This document shows, piece by piece, positions 54,269 to 63,377 of a stretch of 64,000 nucleotides of DNA. The translations under genes were made by a program, and so were the position numbers. The stretch is from Thalassolituus maritimus (GTDB lineage: Bacteria; Pseudomonadota; Gammaproteobacteria; Pseudomonadales; Oceanobacteraceae), in NCBI GenBank assembly GCA_913019975.1, contig CAJWBH010000018.1:1-64000 (forward strand), given 5' to 3'. The notes beneath the pieces were generated by a model that was not told where the DNA came from, did no database searches, and was given only the letters and a program-made list of their open reading frames with translations. Positions within the stretch are counted from its first letter, which is position 1. Each line of letters starts with the position of its first letter.

Positions 54269-54286
54269 CCTGCCGGAGGCTGACTT

Positions 54287-57200
54287 ATGAAACAGATCAT
54301 CCGTTGGTTTGCGGAGAACACCGTTGCTGCCAATCTGTTGATGTTCTGCCTGATTGCCCTTGGCTTGATGGCAGTACCTGAAACGCGCAAAGAACTTATC
54401 CCCAATGTCACCCTCGACCGCCTTAGCATTCAGACTAAACTGCCGGGTGGTAATGTTGAAACCATTGAAAACAGTGTCTGTAAGGCCATTGAGAACCGCA
54501 TTTACGATATTCAGGGTACGCAGAACCTGACCTCCTTTGCCTATGATGGCTTATGTAGCATGACGGTCGACATCGCCGACGGCTACGAAACTGATAAGAT
54601 TTCTGACGAAATATCCCGTCGAATTAATGAAGAGGGCCTGCTCCCTGACGACGCCGAAACACCGACGTTACAGGAGCTGTCTGTTAAAAACCGCGTTGCT
54701 AAATTAATTATTTACGGCAACACCAGTTACGCCGCTCTCGCAGAAACATCGCGTGAAATACGCAATGACCTGATGGACATGCCAGACATCAGCGTGATTG
54801 AGCTGCAGGATATGTCGAAGTCTGAAATCCGGATCGAAGTACCTGCTCACAACCTTGAAAAGTATGACCTAACATTCGACGATATTTCCGGAATGATCCG
54901 TCAGCAGACGGGCTTCCTACCCGGTGGTGTGCTGGAAACTCAGGACGGCGATATTCTGATTACCAGTGATGCGTACAAAGACTCGGCTGAAGCCTATCGC
55001 AATATCGTAATCTACTCAGATTCAACCGGTGCAGAGATTCTGCTACGCGATCTCGCGATCATCACAGATACCCGCTATGTCAGCGAGACGAACGCCAGCT
55101 TTGATGGCACGCCATCCGCCTCGATCGATATTTATCGGGTTGGCGATCAGAGCATTATGGACATCGCCGATGACCTGCACACCTATGTAGATGCCCTACG
55201 CTTACCTGAGACCATCAAAACACACGTCTGGCAGGATGAATCAAAGCACCTGCGCGAACGTATCAGCATGCTGCTGGAGAACGCACTTGCGGGTCTCGTG
55301 CTGCTCTTTATCACCTTGCTTCTCTTCCTGAATGGCCGTCTGTCGTTCTGGGTGAGTATGGGTATTCCGGTATCTTTCTTCGGTGCTCTGTTTGCGATGC
55401 CTATGTACGACGTCTCCATCAATGCGGTGTCATTGTTTGGTTTTATTCTCGTACTCGGGATCGTGGTCGATGATGCGGTTGTGGTCGCAGAGGCGATCCA
55501 CAACCGCAATGAAAAAGGCATTTATGGTACCGAGGCAGCACTTCAGGGAGCTTTTGAGGTTTATAAGCCGATTCTGTTCGCGGTAGTTACTACGGCCATT
55601 GCGTTTATTCCTTTGATCGGCCTGCCCGGCCCTGAAGGAAAAATGATGCAGGCGATTCCTATTGTTGTTATCGCCACGCTTATTTTCTCGGTGATTGAGT
55701 CCTTCCTGATTCTGCCGGCTCACTTGTCTCATGCGCAGAAAGTAAACGTTAAAAAAGAGCCGTCAACACTCGAAAAGATTCAATCAAAGTTTGATGGCGC
55801 CCTGCAGAGCTTTATGCGCACGATTTATCTGCCGTCACTGCGTGGTGCACTTCAGGCGAAAGGCATCATCATCCTGATATTCTCCATCACCTTCACCCTG
55901 ATGCTGGTCATGATGCTTACCGGGTGGATCAAGTCTTCTCTGTTTACACCGGTCGAAGCTGATTCGGTCGTAGCACGACTGGTTCTGCCAGAGGGCTCCC
56001 CGCGGGAAAAAACCGAAATGGCTGTTGAGCGCCTGACCAATGCAGCAGAGCTTCTGAAACACCGCTACGAAATGGAAGGTGTCGCAACCATTGACCATAT
56101 CTATGCGGTCATCGGGCCTAACGAATCCAAGAGTAATATGAAGAGCAGCCAGGACCGTGATCACCTGGCCAATATTACGCTGGAGTTGGTTTCTGACAGA
56201 ACCAGCCGCATCAGTGGCCGCGAGATTATTTCCAGCTGGCGTAATATTGCTGGAGATATCCCCGGCGTCAGCCAGCTGAGCTTCAGCGCCAGTCTTAACC
56301 CAGCCAGGCCCGATATTCAGATCGAGCTGTCAGCCAACGACCAGGAAGATCTGAAAGAAGCAGCCGATCAGTTAATGGTTCATCTGAAAGGGTTCGCGGG
56401 TGCATACGATGTGCGTCATACGCAGGAGAACACCAAACAGCAGGCCGATATTATTCTCCGCGACAATGCCAGCTCGCTGGGCCTGACGCAGCAAACCGTT
56501 GTTGCCCAGATCAACCAGGCCTTCCAGGGCAAGGTTGTTCAGAATGTACAGACCCGCGACGATGAAATCGAGGTTTGGCTGGGCCTGCCTGACGATGAGC
56601 GCGATTCTTCATGGCACCTCGAAAACATGCACGTGAAGTACGCTCCGGGGCAATATGTTCCTTTATCTGCGATCGCGGATATCGTGTATCAGGACGCACC
56701 GACACACATTAAGCGCAACAACCGCAAGCGCGTGGTCACGGTGACTTCCTTCATCGATACCGGCCGCAACTCGGTACAGAATGTTCAGCGTGTAGTTGAG
56801 AACGAAATACTGCCATCGCTGGTGCGTCAGTACCCAGGAATGGATTGGGCGAGAGGCGGTCAGCAGCGCGACCTGAGTAAATTTATGACGACCCTGTTCC
56901 AGTATTACATGGTCGCTGTATTGGCTATGTATCTGTTGCTGGCGGTTCTGTTCAAGTCGTACATGCAGCCTTTTATTATTATTTATGCCATCCCCTTCGG
57001 CATCATGGGCTCAGTCATTGGCCACCAGCTGTTCGGTATGGTCATCACATCCTGGTCATACATTGGCATGGTGGCTGTCAGTGGCGTTGTGGTGAACGAT
57101 AACCTGGTATTGATGGATTACATCAATAACCGCAGGGAAAAAGGAGCCAGTACATACGATGCCGTGATTGAAGCCGGTATCGCCCGTTTCCGGCCGATTC

Positions 57201-57550
57201 TTCTGACCTCACTGACCACGTTTGTGGGCCTGATACCCTTGATCTCTGAAACCAGCCTGCAGGCTCAGTTCCTGATTCCAATGGCTATTTCACTGGCGTT
57301 CGGCGTACTTTTCGCAACACTCGTCAGCCTCTTGTTGGTGCCATGTACTTATGTGTTTCTGGACGACATTCAGGTCGCCTTCCGCCGCGCCTTCAGTAGT
57401 GGTGGCGAAGAGAATGTGACCGTTGAGGATGCCTATGATGAAGGCTTCAAACAAGGTAATTCCAAAGCCCGCAAGGTAAATCCATATAGCTCAGATCTTC
57501 TCGCCGCGAGTTGGGATGCAGGGTACCAGGATGGGACCGAGGCCCGCTGA
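54287..57550 (+). CDS. RND-family efflux permease with RMF-like C-terminal tail
   Basis: A 1087-residue proton-driven pump of the AcrB/MdtB superfamily with twelve membrane helices and two large periplasmic loops. TM4 has GIVVDDAVVVAEAIHNRNEKG (read as GIVVDDAVVVAEAI plus NRNEKG) with the proton-relay Asp pair, and TM10-11 has GVVVNDNLVLMDYINNRREKG (GVVVNDNLVLMDYI). The last 39 residues are unusual: AYDEGFKQG, then NPYSSDLL, then SWDAGYQDG, a spacing like ribosome modulation factor. Substrate unknown; the GH3 neighbours suggest an amphipathic acid or its amide. Confidence 0.93.
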   Translation: MKQIIRWFAENTVAANLLMFCLIALGLMAVPETRKELIPNVTLDRLSIQTKLPGGNVETIENSVCKAIENRIYDIQGTQNLTSFAYDGLCSMTVDIADGYETDKISDEISRRINEEGLLPDDAETPTLQELSVKNRVAKLIIYGNTSYAALAETSREIRNDLMDMPDISVIELQDMSKSEIRIEVPAHNLEKYDLTFDDISGMIRQQTGFLPGGVLETQDGDILITSDAYKDSAEAYRNIVIYSDSTGAEILLRDLAIITDTRYVSETNASFDGTPSASIDIYRVGDQSIMDIADDLHTYVDALRLPETIKTHVWQDESKHLRERISMLLENALAGLVLLFITLLLFLNGRLSFWVSMGIPVSFFGALFAMPMYDVSINAVSLFGFILVLGIVVDDAVVVAEAIHNRNEKGIYGTEAALQGAFEVYKPILFAVVTTAIAFIPLIGLPGPEGKMMQAIPIVVIATLIFSVIESFLILPAHLSHAQKVNVKKEPSTLEKIQSKFDGALQSFMRTIYLPSLRGALQAKGIIILIFSITFTLMLVMMLTGWIKSSLFTPVEADSVVARLVLPEGSPREKTEMAVERLTNAAELLKHRYEMEGVATIDHIYAVIGPNESKSNMKSSQDRDHLANITLELVSDRTSRISGREIISSWRNIAGDIPGVSQLSFSASLNPARPDIQIELSANDQEDLKEAADQLMVHLKGFAGAYDVRHTQENTKQQADIILRDNASSLGLTQQTVVAQINQAFQGKVVQNVQTRDDEIEVWLGLPDDERDSSWHLENMHVKYAPGQYVPLSAIADIVYQDAPTHIKRNNRKRVVTVTSFIDTGRNSVQNVQRVVENEILPSLVRQYPGMDWARGGQQRDLSKFMTTLFQYYMVAVLAMYLLLAVLFKSYMQPFIIIYAIPFGIMGSVIGHQLFGMVITSWSYIGMVAVSGVVVNDNLVLMDYINNRREKGASTYDAVIEAGIARFRPILLTSLTTFVGLIPLISETSLQAQFLIPMAISLAFGVLFATLVSLLLVPCTYVFLDDIQVAFRRAFSSGGEENVTVEDAYDEGFKQGNSKARKVNPYSSDLLAASWDAGYQDGTEAR

Positions 57551-57569
57551 TCGCACTGGCAAAGGTCAT

Positions 57570-57612
57570 CCATAAAGTGCCGCTCTGAGCTGTCAGCGCG
57601 GCATTTTTATGG
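57570..57612. terminator. Bidirectional terminator between the RND pump and a membrane-protein gene
   Basis: CCATAAA/TTTATGG outside and TGCCGC/GCGGCA inside form a long stem, with a T run after the inner stem on the plus strand and an A-rich mirror on the other. It closes the GH3-RND cluster. Confidence 0.8.
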
Positions 57613-57623
57613 ATAAGAAGAAA

Positions 57624-58298
57624 TCAGTCAGCGTCTGATAAACGGATCGAGTGATAGTCGTGGCTGAGCTTCTGTAGCCATACAACCTCAAAGGTAATAC
57701 GTGCCGTCACAATATAAAAAACCAGATAAAACGCGTAGGCAGAAAAAGCCCACAACATGACGGTTTTAAAATCGGCAATCGTAGCTGCTGAGCTCATCAT
57801 ATACACAGCGGTCAGTTTGCAGACGTTGGCTGATACAAGCGACAGTGACCAGACAGGTAACAACCAGGCAGCCGGTTTATGATCATGATCAGGCGGAATG
57901 CTGTCGTAGCGCATCGCATCAATTAAGCGAGTAATTTTGTGCAGGCGCTTCAACAGGCTGAGAAACAGTTTAAAAGATTGCTTGGTACTGCGGGTATGCT
58001 CCTCAAAGAGCGACATCATATTGCGCGATGAATAATAGACCCAATACGTGTAAAAAAGTACCAGCACCAGGGTCGTCATGACCTGAGCTTCACGAATCAG
58101 GGTGTCTGTCTGCAACTGCTCACGTATACCCACAGTGAGCGATGTCAGTGCTGTACTGTCTTGCAATACTGACAGCTCCTGCCAGCTCCAGAAACCATGA
58201 ACCAGACCTGCAACACATAGCGCCCCCGGGAAAACAGAGACAATATTGGTCAGCCAGGTAAAACGGGTTAAGTCATAAAAGGGATAGCTCTGCGACAC
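57624..58298 (-). CDS. Polytopic membrane protein, DUF4328-like
   Basis: A 224-residue protein with four or five membrane segments (about 15-38, 70-92, 145-165, 180-210). The layout and the C-terminal YLVFYIVTARITFEVVWLQKL loosely recall DUF4328 proteins. Function unknown. The start is GTG with AGGAAG six bases before. It converges on the RND gene across a shared terminator. Confidence 0.6.
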   Translation of the reverse strand: MSQSYPFYDLTRFTWLTNIVSVFPGALCVAGLVHGFWSWQELSVLQDSTALTSLTVGIREQLQTDTLIREAQVMTTLVLVLFYTYWVYYSSRNMMSLFEEHTRSTKQSFKLFLSLLKRLHKITRLIDAMRYDSIPPDHDHKPAAWLLPVWSLSLVSANVCKLTAVYMMSSAATIADFKTVMLWAFSAYAFYLVFYIVTARITFEVVWLQKLSHDYHSIRLSDAD

Positions 58299-58353
58299 GC
58301 GATCTTCCTATTTATTTTATTATTCTGATACTTAGAAAGATAAATATACCGGT

Positions 58354-58376
58354 CTGGTCTTATGACGAAAGACCAG
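58354..58376 (-). terminator. Hairpin after znuA, probable terminator
   Basis: CTGGTCTT pairs with AAGACCAG around a 7-nt loop. The following bases on the minus strand are only weakly T-rich (TATATTTAT). Confidence 0.55.
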
Positions 58377-58386
58377 GCCCGATTAT

Positions 58387-59196
58387 TTATTCACTGAGGC
58401 AGTGTACCGCACGGTCGGCCATGTCCCGAAGAAAATAGGGATAACCGTCGCGGGAAAGAGAGATACTTCCACCCAGAGGATCAAGTTCACCCTGTTTTAC
58501 AGGGAGATCTCCAACCACTTTCACCACCAGTGCAGGAGAATATTCCGGTTCGCGAAAAATGCACGCTACCTGACCTGCTCTGAGCTGCTCACGCATCAGT
58601 TGTATTGTACGCATGCCAGGTTTCTGTTCAGGGGTAATCGTGAAAGCACCGACCTGATTTAGACCAAACTCGGTCACCCAGTGATCGTAGGCACGGTGGA
58701 AAACAAAGAAACCACGCTCTTTCAGTGGGGCCAATACCCGATCACTATACGCCACCGCCTGCGCGACCTGATCAGCGAAGTCCGTTGAATCAGCGCCAAG
58801 CACCTCCGCCAACGCCTTTTGTGCGGCGACGACAGCAGGTGGCGAAAGCCAATAATGCGGATCTTTGATACTCGCTTCTGAGGCGAAAGCTGAAATATCG
58901 ATCCAATGTTTGTCCGGCCAGCGGCGCGCGAACCCTGACAGATAAGGTTCTATTCGGGCACCTGACCAGAAGATGACGTCAGCCTCCTGCAGGCGATCAA
59001 TATCCGAAGGTTTCAAAGAGAAATCATGCGGGGTCACGCCGGGTTGCAGCAGAACATCGAGCTGCTCCGCGTCTACAACCGATGACGCGATCAACCCCAG
59101 AGGATGAATACTGGCGAGCACCTTGGGGGAATGATCGGCGTGGGCAAACAGTGATAACATGGTGAAACTCACCATTACAGCAAATCGTCTGAACAT
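58387..59196 (-). CDS. znuA: Zinc ABC transporter, substrate-binding protein
   Basis: Periplasmic zinc-binding protein of the ZnuABC importer, about 269 residues from MFRRFAV, which starts a clear signal peptide. Likely zinc ligands are the histidines of SIHPLGL, VTPHDFSL and VFHRAYDHW, plus the Asp of LDPLGGS. The His-rich loop that many ZnuA proteins have is missing. It is divergent from zur-znuC-znuB. An upstream start at 59271 would run into zur and is rejected. Confidence 0.93.
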   Translation of the reverse strand: MFRRFAVMVSFTMLSLFAHADHSPKVLASIHPLGLIASSVVDAEQLDVLLQPGVTPHDFSLKPSDIDRLQEADVIFWSGARIEPYLSGFARRWPDKHWIDISAFASEASIKDPHYWLSPPAVVAAQKALAEVLGADSTDFADQVAQAVAYSDRVLAPLKERGFFVFHRAYDHWVTEFGLNQVGAFTITPEQKPGMRTIQLMREQLRAGQVACIFREPEYSPALVVKVVGDLPVKQGELDPLGGSISLSRDGYPYFLRDMADRAVHCLSE

Positions 59197-59258
59197 AACT
59201 CTGGCTAAATTTATCGTCTTTCGTAAAATTGCAACATTATAACCTAAGGACTGGTCTG
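59197..59258. promoter_or_regulatory. Divergent znuA/zur promoter region with weak Zur-box match
   Basis: The sequence GTTATAATGTTGCAA, read on the minus strand near 59230-59244, matches one half (GTTATA) of the gammaproteobacterial Zur palindrome GTTATANTATAAC well and the other half poorly. The position, between znuA and zur, is exactly where Zur should bind. Confidence 0.45.
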
Positions 59259-59729
59259 ATGCCCGCTTCACAACAGCACGATCATAATCACTGCATATCC
59301 ACCGCTATGGACACCGCGCGAACTCTGTGTGAACAGCGTGGCTTACGCATGACGCCTGTGCGACGCAGGGTGCTTGAGCTGGTGTGGCAGAACCATAAGC
59401 CTACGGGTGCTTATGATCTTCTGGCGCAGTTAAGTGAAGAAGGGTTTAACTCAGCGCCTCCGACCGTCTATCGCGCCCTGGATTTCCTGCTCGAGCTGGG
59501 CGTCGTTCACCGCATCAGCAGCCTTAATGCGTTCGTCGGCTGTGATCACCCCGGCCATGAACACGACACCGGCTTCTTTATCTGCAAAGAATGCGGTAAT
59601 GCGACCGAACTGCCCGCGAAAGAGATCAAGAAGCTGCACGAGACTCTGGTGAAAAAATTCAGTTTCAGCATCGAAACCAGCAACCACGAACTGACAGGCC
59701 TGTGTCAGAACTGTAAGGCAACGGCATGA
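59259..59729 (+). CDS. zur: Zinc uptake regulator (Fur family)
   Basis: A 156-residue Fur-family repressor. The DNA-binding helix region is SAPPTVYRALDFLLELGVVH. Zinc-site residues include the histidines and cysteine of NAFVGCDHPGHEHD and the cysteine pairs CKECG and CQNC. The short N-terminal stretch QQHDHNHC is His-rich. It is identified as Zur, not Fur, by its place in the znu locus. The stop overlaps znuC (ATGA). Confidence 0.93.
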   Translation: MPASQQHDHNHCISTAMDTARTLCEQRGLRMTPVRRRVLELVWQNHKPTGAYDLLAQLSEEGFNSAPPTVYRALDFLLELGVVHRISSLNAFVGCDHPGHEHDTGFFICKECGNATELPAKEIKKLHETLVKKFSFSIETSNHELTGLCQNCKATA

Positions 59730-60493
59730 GTAAAGAGCCCATTCTGAGGGCCGACAATCTGAGCCTCACCTTTGGCCAGAAGAAAGTACTGGATCAGATC
59801 AGCCTGGATATTCAGCCACGCCAGATCATTACACTGATCGGCCCCAATGGCTGTGGTAAGTCGACTCTGACAAAAGTGTTGCTCGGCCTCGTCCGCCCGG
59901 ATTCCGGTAAAATTATTCGCTCACGGCAACTGCGTATCGGCTATATGCCGCAAAACCTGCCTCTGGATCAGCGTATGCCGTTGAACGTCGACGAGTTTCT
60001 GCGACTCACGCGACGTAGCACCCGTGCTGCGGTTGACCACTGGCTTGAGCGACTGAACATTACCAGCCTGAAGGACCAGAGCGTTCATGATTTATCCGGT
60101 GGTGAGTGGCAACGGGTACTGTTGGCCCGTGCCTTATTAGTGGAGCCTGAACTCCTTGTTCTCGACGAGCCGGTGCAAGGCGTTGATGTGCAGGGGCAAC
60201 TGGAGCTGTATCAGCTGATTCCGCAACTGCGCGACGAACTGGGATGTGCTGTGTTAATGATTTCGCACGACCTGCACCTCGTTATGTCGGCCACTGATGA
60301 AGTGATCTGCCTGAACGGCCACGTCTGTTGCTCAGGGCACCCGGAAACAGTCTCTGCCGACCCTGCCTATCTTGAGCTTTTTGGTCGCCGCCTTGACGAT
60401 GGTATCGCTTACTACACCCACCATCATGATCATGAGCACTGTGATCACGACCATAGCAGCGCGCACACCAGTACAGGACACCACCATGATTGA
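59726..60493 (+). CDS. znuC: Zinc ABC transporter, ATP-binding protein
   Basis: A 255-residue ATPase of the zinc importer: Walker A GPNGCGKSTLT, signature LSGGEWQRV, Walker B LLVLDEPVQGVD and H-loop MISHDLHLVM. The C-terminal 25 residues are an unusual His/Asp-rich tail (HHHDHEHCDHDH, then GHHHD), a likely zinc-binding element. It overlaps zur by 4 bp and znuB by 8 bp. Confidence 0.94.
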   Translation: MSKEPILRADNLSLTFGQKKVLDQISLDIQPRQIITLIGPNGCGKSTLTKVLLGLVRPDSGKIIRSRQLRIGYMPQNLPLDQRMPLNVDEFLRLTRRSTRAAVDHWLERLNITSLKDQSVHDLSGGEWQRVLLARALLVEPELLVLDEPVQGVDVQGQLELYQLIPQLRDELGCAVLMISHDLHLVMSATDEVICLNGHVCCSGHPETVSADPAYLELFGRRLDDGIAYYTHHHDHEHCDHDHSSAHTSTGHHHD

Positions 60494-61283
60494 CGGTTTA
60501 CAGACCTGGTGGCTGATGCCTCTCGTTGCCGGACTGCTTCTTGCGGTCAGTGCCGGCCCTCTGGGTAGCTTCGTTGTCTGGCGCCGCATGGCGTTCTTTG
60601 GCGATACCCTTGCGCACGGCGCCTTACTTGGTATCACCTTTGGTGTTCTGACCGACCTCGACCCAACGCTGGCCCTGGTGGTGGGTTCGGCGTCACTGGC
60701 GCTTATTCTTCTGCCTTTGCAACTCGCCAGCCGTTTGTCTGCTGACACACTGCTCGGCATCGTATCTCATGGCACTCTCGCAATCGGCCTGGTTGCTTTG
60801 AGCCTTGCGGACGGTATCCGGGTCGATTTGATGGGTTATCTGTTTGGTGACCTGTTGGCCATTAATGAGGGCCACGTGTATTGGTTACTGGGAAGCACCG
60901 CCATCACGCTGACCTTAGTGCTTTGTTTCTGGAATTCTCTGCTGGCGGTTACCGTCAGTCCGGAACTGGCCAGAATCGAAGGCCGGCCGGTGATGCTACT
61001 TGATCTGATGCTGATCCTACTGCTTGCCATGACAGTCGCTCTGGCGATGAAAGTCGTGGGGATTCTGCTGATCAGCGCCCTGCTGATTATGCCTCCAGCG
61101 GCCGCCCATGCACTGAGTAAAGGCCCCCGTCAGATGGCCGCTATTGCTTCGGTCGTTGGGATTGTGTCTGTTCTGCTTGGGATGTGGGCGTCGTTCCGTT
61201 GGGATACACCAGCAGGACCGAGTATTGTGGTCACCGCCATGTTGCTGTTTGTCGTTAGTCTGACGTTTCGCCGCAAGCGCTGA
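60486..61283 (+). CDS. znuB: Zinc ABC transporter, permease
   Basis: A 265-residue ABC-3-type permease with about eight membrane helices; WRRMAFFGDTLAHGALLGI is the conserved family start. The longer frame from 60372 is inside znuC; ATG at 60486, with AGGA upstream, is the proper start and overlaps the znuC stop by 8 bp. Confidence 0.94.
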   Translation: MIDGLQTWWLMPLVAGLLLAVSAGPLGSFVVWRRMAFFGDTLAHGALLGITFGVLTDLDPTLALVVGSASLALILLPLQLASRLSADTLLGIVSHGTLAIGLVALSLADGIRVDLMGYLFGDLLAINEGHVYWLLGSTAITLTLVLCFWNSLLAVTVSPELARIEGRPVMLLDLMLILLLAMTVALAMKVVGILLISALLIMPPAAAHALSKGPRQMAAIASVVGIVSVLLGMWASFRWDTPAGPSIVVTAMLLFVVSLTFRRKR

Positions 61284-61313
61284 GCCAGCAGCGAAACACG
61301 CCTCAGCCCCCTT

Positions 61314-61943
61314 TCAGGGTAAAGCCAGCAGAGACCGGATAACCGGCAACATCCGCTTCGGATCATGCGGGGGCTCAATATAGCCCCTGTAATTCAGCTT
61401 AGAATCCAGCAACACTATGTTGGCGCTGTGATCCATCAGGTAGCCGCCATCCTCCCGGTCGACATGGGCATAAAATGCATTCAGCTGTGCCGCGAGTTTT
61501 TTCATATTGTCAGGGTTGCCCGTCAGTGCGGTGAAATCCGGGTTGAAGTAATCCATGTACTGGCCAAGCTGCTCGGGTCTGTCACGTTCTGGGTCAACGC
61601 TGACAAGCACCACGTTCAACTGCTCACGCTCGTCTTCACTCAGGCGCTTCATCAGACGATTCATGTGCATCAGTGTCATTGGACAAATATCAGGGCAATA
61701 GGTGTAGCCGAAAAACAGAAGTGACCAGCGTCCCTTAAGATCCGCCAGCGATACGGTGTCTCCGTATTCATTGATAAACGTCAGCTCATCAACCTGGCCA
61801 CCAGCGAACATCTCAACACCCGCCGTACGTGTAAGACGCTCCTGTGGAGAGGGTGGCGCACTCAGCCATCCTGCGACAAATGCTGCCAGCAACACCGCAA
61901 ATAGTGCTGAACACAGTACAATAGCGCTTCTTTCACCACGCAT
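61314..61943 (-). CDS. SCO1/SenC-family copper protein
   Basis: A 209-residue thioredoxin-fold protein with one N-terminal membrane anchor (about 8-28). The copper site is CPDICP with a later His in LMDHSANIVLL. Family members deliver copper to cytochrome oxidase or act in periplasmic redox control. GGGGAAG precedes the ATG at 61943. It ends 30 bases from znuB and is divergent from the MATE gene with only 14 bases between the starts, so their promoters must overlap the coding ends. Confidence 0.9.
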   Translation of the reverse strand: MRGERSAIVLCSALFAVLLAAFVAGWLSAPPSPQERLTRTAGVEMFAGGQVDELTFINEYGDTVSLADLKGRWSLLFFGYTYCPDICPMTLMHMNRLMKRLSEDEREQLNVVLVSVDPERDRPEQLGQYMDYFNPDFTALTGNPDNMKKLAAQLNAFYAHVDREDGGYLMDHSANIVLLDSKLNYRGYIEPPHDPKRMLPVIRSLLALP

Positions 61944-61957
61944 ACGGCTTCCCCATA

Positions 61958-63346
61958 ATGACTTCAGGCGCCAGTGTAGCAGGTCAGACCACTTCTCTGC
62001 CTGCGGCAAATCAACGCACTGTCTGGGCCCTCGCCTGGCCCATCATTCTCAGTAACATCACAGTGCCTATGCTGGGTCTGGTCGACACCGCGATTCTTGG
62101 CCATCTCGACGACGTCCAACCACTAGCCGCCGTGGCCATTGGTGCTCAGATATTTACCCTGCTGCTCTGGAGTTTTGGTTTTCTGCGGATGGGGACGACA
62201 TCCGTCACGGCGCATGCTGTCGGCCAGAAAGGCATAGATAATTCCCTACCTCTGCTTCAGCAAGCCATCTGGCTGGCGATACCCGTGAGTATTTTCTGCA
62301 TTATTGCTGCACAGGTACTGACACCCTTGCTGCTGCCATTATTCGGAGATGACCCGACACTTCATGCGCTCACCGCCGACTACCTGAGCACCCGATTCTG
62401 GGGGATTCCGGTGACCCTGCTGCAATATTGCCTCATTGGCTGGTTTATTGGTCGGGGGGAAACCCGTATCCCCATGCTGATGCTCATCTCCGCCAACCTG
62501 CTTAATGCGGGTCTGGATTACTACTTTGTCTGGCACCTGCATATGGGCGCTACTGGCGTCGCGCTGGGTACTGTACTGGCAGACGCTGGCGCTCTGATGA
62601 TCGCACTGATTGCGGCGGTTCAGCGAGGCCTTACATTGCGTCTGCCACTACCCGACAGAGCCATCCTCAAGCGCATGATTGTGATCAACCGGGATCTGTT
62701 CATCCGCACCCTGACTTTGCTGATCGTATTCGCATCATTTGCCGCGCTCGGCGCCGCTCAGAGCACAGAAGTATTAGCCGCAAACGCCGTGCTAATCAGC
62801 CTGCTTCTTCTGATATCGAATGCCCTTGACGGTTTTGCTCACGCAGCAGAAAGCCTAGTCGGGCGCTTTCTGGGCGCTGCTCAACCACAACAGATGCGCA
62901 AAGCAATCCAGCTCACGGGCATAAACAGCCTGATTGCAGCCTTCATCCTCGTCGGACTCTTTGTACTCGCAGGCGACCACCTCTTCCGTTTGCTTACGGA
63001 TAACGAAGACGTGCTCCCCCGCCTGCAGGAAATGCATCTTTGGCTCTGGCTACTGCCCTTATCGGGCGTCGCCAGTTACTGGCTTGATGGTGTGATGGTC
63101 GGAGCTCAGGCAACCGCATCCATGCGAAATTCAATGCTGGCTGCGGCGGCGCTGGTTTTCTTTCCTATCGCCCTGCTTCCGGCACTACCTGCGGGGCAAC
63201 TCCCAGAGCTGCTTGCCGCTTGGGCAGTCAACGGCGAAGTAAGCGCTAACACCCTTTTATGGCTTGCGTTTCATCTGTTCCTTCTGGCCCGGGCGGCCTT
63301 TCTGATACCCGCGATACGCAGAGTCGTGCAGACAACGCAAAAATAG
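61958..63346 (+). CDS. MATE-family efflux transporter (DinF-like)
   Basis: A 462-residue antiporter with twelve membrane helices. WALAWPIILSNITVPMLGLVDTAILGHL (quoted as WPIILSNITVPMLGLVDTA) is the DinF-type start, and the second half has the repeat NALDGFAHAAESLVGRFLGA (20 residues). Substrate could be a drug or metabolite. No clear ribosome site precedes the ATG. Confidence 0.9.
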   Translation: MTSGASVAGQTTSLPAANQRTVWALAWPIILSNITVPMLGLVDTAILGHLDDVQPLAAVAIGAQIFTLLLWSFGFLRMGTTSVTAHAVGQKGIDNSLPLLQQAIWLAIPVSIFCIIAAQVLTPLLLPLFGDDPTLHALTADYLSTRFWGIPVTLLQYCLIGWFIGRGETRIPMLMLISANLLNAGLDYYFVWHLHMGATGVALGTVLADAGALMIALIAAVQRGLTLRLPLPDRAILKRMIVINRDLFIRTLTLLIVFASFAALGAAQSTEVLAANAVLISLLLLISNALDGFAHAAESLVGRFLGAAQPQQMRKAIQLTGINSLIAAFILVGLFVLAGDHLFRLLTDNEDVLPRLQEMHLWLWLLPLSGVASYWLDGVMVGAQATASMRNSMLAAAALVFFPIALLPALPAGQLPELLAAWAVNGEVSANTLLWLAFHLFLLARAAFLIPAIRRVVQTTQK

Positions 63347-63377
63347 CCTGATCCAGTCCGCTCTACACGAACCTACA

